Of a stretch of DNA of 64,000 bases, positions 62,053-64,000 are shown piece by piece (position 1 is the stretch's first letter; each line of letters begins with the position of its first letter). The stretch is taken from NCBI GenBank assembly GCA_947581825.1, contig CANPVP010000004.1, positions 124,001 through 188,000 on the forward strand. Reading direction: 5' to 3'. Below the pieces are notes generated by a model, which did no database searches, was not told the DNA's origin, and saw only the letters and a program-made list of their open reading frames with translations. Origin of the DNA: an uncultured Clostridia bacterium (GTDB lineage: Bacteria > Bacillota > Clostridia > TANB77 > CAG-508). Made by a program: the position numbers and the translations under genes.

Positions 62053-62206
62053 ATTATATATACATTCTATTCCTTTATATGAAGATATATACAAAGTTAA
62101 TTTTTGGATATTTTGTAATTTAGTACCTTTTCTCCGTTTTTCTTCCGTTTTCTCTTTTTTACTCTTGTTTTCTTTTCTTGCTTTTTTAAGAAAATTATTA
62201 GCACAC

Positions 62207-62240
62207 ACAAAAAAACAGGCGACCATAATAGGTCGCCTGT
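62207..62240 (-). terminator. Terminator after the coupling-protein gene
   Basis: ACAGGCGACC-TATTAT-GGTCGCCTGT followed by TTTTTT on the minus strand. The GGCGACC core matches repeat family A. Confidence 0.88.
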
Positions 62241-62247
62241 TTTTTTA

Positions 62248-63789
62248 TTACTCCTCTGTATCATCTGTTATTAATGGACCAAACAATTCATCAAACTTTG
62301 CTTCTAGCTCTTTTTGTAAATCAAAATCTATTTCTTCTTGTGTTTTCTCTGGTCGAGGTTGAGCTTGAGGCTTACTTTCCTGTTTTATTTTTTCAATAGG
62401 CTTACTCTCAGTTTTAGTAGCTTCTGGTTCATCATTAAACAAATCATCTAAAGATTCTATATTTAAGTTGTTATCTTTATTCTTTCCTTCATCTTCTGGT
62501 TTATATGGATTATATGGATTATACTTTCTCCATACTCCCCTATCAATTTCACCAATATCATTATGGCTTATTTCATTTGCTTTGAATTGTTTTACCATAT
62601 TAGGTTTATTAAAGAAATAGAATTTCTTTTCTTTTATTGGTTTTAAACCTTTTACAAAAATTATACATAAGTCTGTATCCATTCTTCTAAGTTCATCTGG
62701 TGTCATTAAAGCTCTTGCCATAATTTGATCAGACAAGCTCTTACCAGAACGTTGATTATCTTTATCTCTACTATAGGATATACTATCTCTTGTTATTGTT
62801 TTCTCACCAAGTGCTTTAGAGAAATATTCAACTGTTTTTTGTGAGTTACTTCCTAAGAATAAGTGAGTATCACAGTTACCAATAATCGTTTCATATGCTT
62901 TATCATATACAGCCTCTAATTGGTCTAAGTTTTGAAGTATAACACTAAATGAAATTTTTCTACTTCTTGATGTAGATATTTTTTTATCAAAATCTGGTAT
63001 TTTTCCTATATTTGCGAACTCGTCTAGTATAAAGAATGTTGGAACTTGCAAAGCTCCTCCATTTTGATCTGCATAATCATATAATTGTTGAATCATCTGT
63101 GCAAAGAATATTGTAAGCAAGAAATCATATGCTGTATGTGTATCTGATGATATTACATATACTGCAGTTTTTTTCTTACCAATACCCTCAAAATCAATAG
63201 TATCTGTTGACGTTAGCTCAGCAATATCCTTTGAATCAAACTTACCTAATTTTGATTGAAGTGTACTTAAAATTGATCCATAAGTTTTTTCAGGTGCAAT
63301 CTCTATTGATTTATAATACATTCTAGCTGGATGATCATATGGTAATTGATTAATCAATTCTGTTAATAAGTTTCCTCCACCATTGCTATTAGCAGCCCTT
63401 ACCATTTCTGCACAACTTGCTAAATTTTGTTCTTCTGGTGGTCTTGTTGCTATTAAATAATAAATTAATGCTTTTAATAACATTTCTGCCATATCATCCC
63501 AGTAAGGATCAGAACCACCATCACCGGTTTTTTGTCCCTTTACAATTGTATTTGCAATAACATCTACATCAAGTTCACTTGATATATGCATTAAAGGATT
63601 ATATCCATCACTATACTGAGGACGTACTAAATTTAATACCTTTATATCATAACCATTCTTCTTTAAATATCCTGCTGTTCTATCATAAATTTCTCCCTTA
63701 GGATCTGTAAAGATATATGAACCTAACATTTGAAAAGCATTAGGAAATGAGTATGCTGTAGATTTACCAGCACCAGATCCGTCCAACAA
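62248..63789 (-). CDS. VirD4/TraG-type conjugative coupling protein (3' part, frameshifted)
   Basis: Type IV secretion coupling ATPase that delivers DNA to the conjugation channel. Walker A GSGAGKSTAYSFPNAFQM, then FTDPKGEIYD, Walker B-like FFILDEFANIGKIPDFDKK and the family segment SVILQNLDQLEAVYDKAY. The C-terminal ~110 residues are hydrophilic and Pro/Glu-rich. The open frame begins at the Walker A only because one extra base near 63781 shifts the frame: the upstream sequence continues in another frame (next entry). Gene end and terminator are intact. It implies an integrative conjugative element extending past the window. Confidence 0.9.
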   Translation of the reverse strand: MLDGSGAGKSTAYSFPNAFQMLGSYIFTDPKGEIYDRTAGYLKKNGYDIKVLNLVRPQYSDGYNPLMHISSELDVDVIANTIVKGQKTGDGGSDPYWDDMAEMLLKALIYYLIATRPPEEQNLASCAEMVRAANSNGGGNLLTELINQLPYDHPARMYYKSIEIAPEKTYGSILSTLQSKLGKFDSKDIAELTSTDTIDFEGIGKKKTAVYVISSDTHTAYDFLLTIFFAQMIQQLYDYADQNGGALQVPTFFILDEFANIGKIPDFDKKISTSRSRKISFSVILQNLDQLEAVYDKAYETIIGNCDTHLFLGSNSQKTVEYFSKALGEKTITRDSISYSRDKDNQRSGKSLSDQIMARALMTPDELRRMDTDLCIIFVKGLKPIKEKKFYFFNKPNMVKQFKANEISHNDIGEIDRGVWRKYNPYNPYKPEDEGKNKDNNLNIESLDDLFNDEPEATKTESKPIEKIKQESKPQAQPRPEKTQEEIDFDLQKELEAKFDELFGPLITDDTEE

Positions 63790-64000
63790 TTAAAACATTT
63801 ACGTTTCCTCTTTTATCAAGTGGTAGATAATTATTTTCAGCAAGGATTATACCTTTTTTATTACTTAATATCTTATATTGTTCTCCACCCTTAGACCAGT
63901 CACTTGATCCATGTTCAATATCTTTATATTCTGTGTTTTTAGCATTTTTTATAAATCCAAAAACAACTATTATTACATATACTATAGTAAACTTTAAGGT
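63781..64000 (-). pseudogene. 5' fragment of the coupling-protein gene in shifted frame
   Basis: In the frame one base off, the minus strand from 64000 reads a hydrophobic segment (FTIVYVIIVVFGFIKN), then EHGSSDWSKGGEQYK and LPLDKRGNVNVLIVG, the block that normally runs straight into GSGAGKS. Removing one base within 63781-63784 joins it to the previous entry. The gene continues beyond the window edge. Either a real frameshift or a sequencing/assembly error. Confidence 0.8.

Overview
The window looks like a chromosomal contig from a low-GC, anaerobic, endospore-forming member of the Clostridia (Firmicutes), probably an uncultured gut lineage. The evidence is the strongly AT-rich sequence, the sporulation genes (spoIIGA, sigE, sigG, ymxH, a GerS-like gene), pyruvate:ferredoxin oxidoreductase, a bifunctional AdhE, an oxygen/superoxide detoxification set (flavodiiron protein, rubredoxin, desulfoferrodoxin) and Clostridia-type control devices (T-box, CtsR box). 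I cannot name the species from sequence alone.

Layout. 0.2-3.3 kb: dnaG-rpoD. 3.4-10.5 kb: carD, dut, a small membrane protein, a gatC-(HAD phosphatase)-gatA-gatB operon, galE and ymxH. 10.5-23.4 kb: division and sporulation cluster on the minus strand (murA, ftsQ, two DUF881 genes, sbp, ftsA, ftsZ, spoIIGA, sigE, then sigG). Between sigE and sigG lie a flavodiiron-rubredoxin-superoxide reductase operon and a 1.2 kb, GC-richer cassette of two unrecognised convergent genes. 23.4-27.7 kb: dinD, an iron-sulfur flavoprotein, mutL, a ZIP transporter. 27.8-33.8 kb: a SUF iron-sulfur assembly operon (sufC-B-D-S-U) headed by a DtxR-fold regulator that has lost canonical metal ligands and carries a C-terminal cysteine cluster. 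34-40.8 kb: an unknown coiled-coil gene, a CDF transporter and ctsR-mcsA-mcsB-clpC with a CtsR operator. 40.8-47.4 kb: NatAB-type ABC exporter and T-box-controlled pheS-pheT. 47.5-53.7 kb: an HD-GYP protein, a MazF-type endoribonuclease without visible antitoxin, a GerS-like protein, dusB, rodA, minE and minD. 54.1-57.3 kb: four-subunit pyruvate/2-oxoacid:ferredoxin oxidoreductase. 57.5-62 kb: coaD, adhE and an M23 peptidase. 62.2-64 kb: a VirD4/TraG-type coupling protein with a one-base frameshift at its Walker A motif, probably the edge of an integrative conjugative element.

The genes are mostly core functions. The unusual content lies between them: several families of dispersed structured repeats. 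One (three copies) has a conserved asymmetric core set inside long palindromes whose sequence differs in each copy. Another (four full copies and one remnant) is a ~120-base branched palindrome that nearly always abuts a stop codon or terminator. A third is a short REP-like palindrome with covarying inner arms, sometimes serving as a terminator. Other notable signals are hairpins that would mask ribosome binding sites only on read-through transcripts (sigG, fprA), a duplicated murA leader hairpin bracketing dinD, and the cysteine-bearing SUF regulator.
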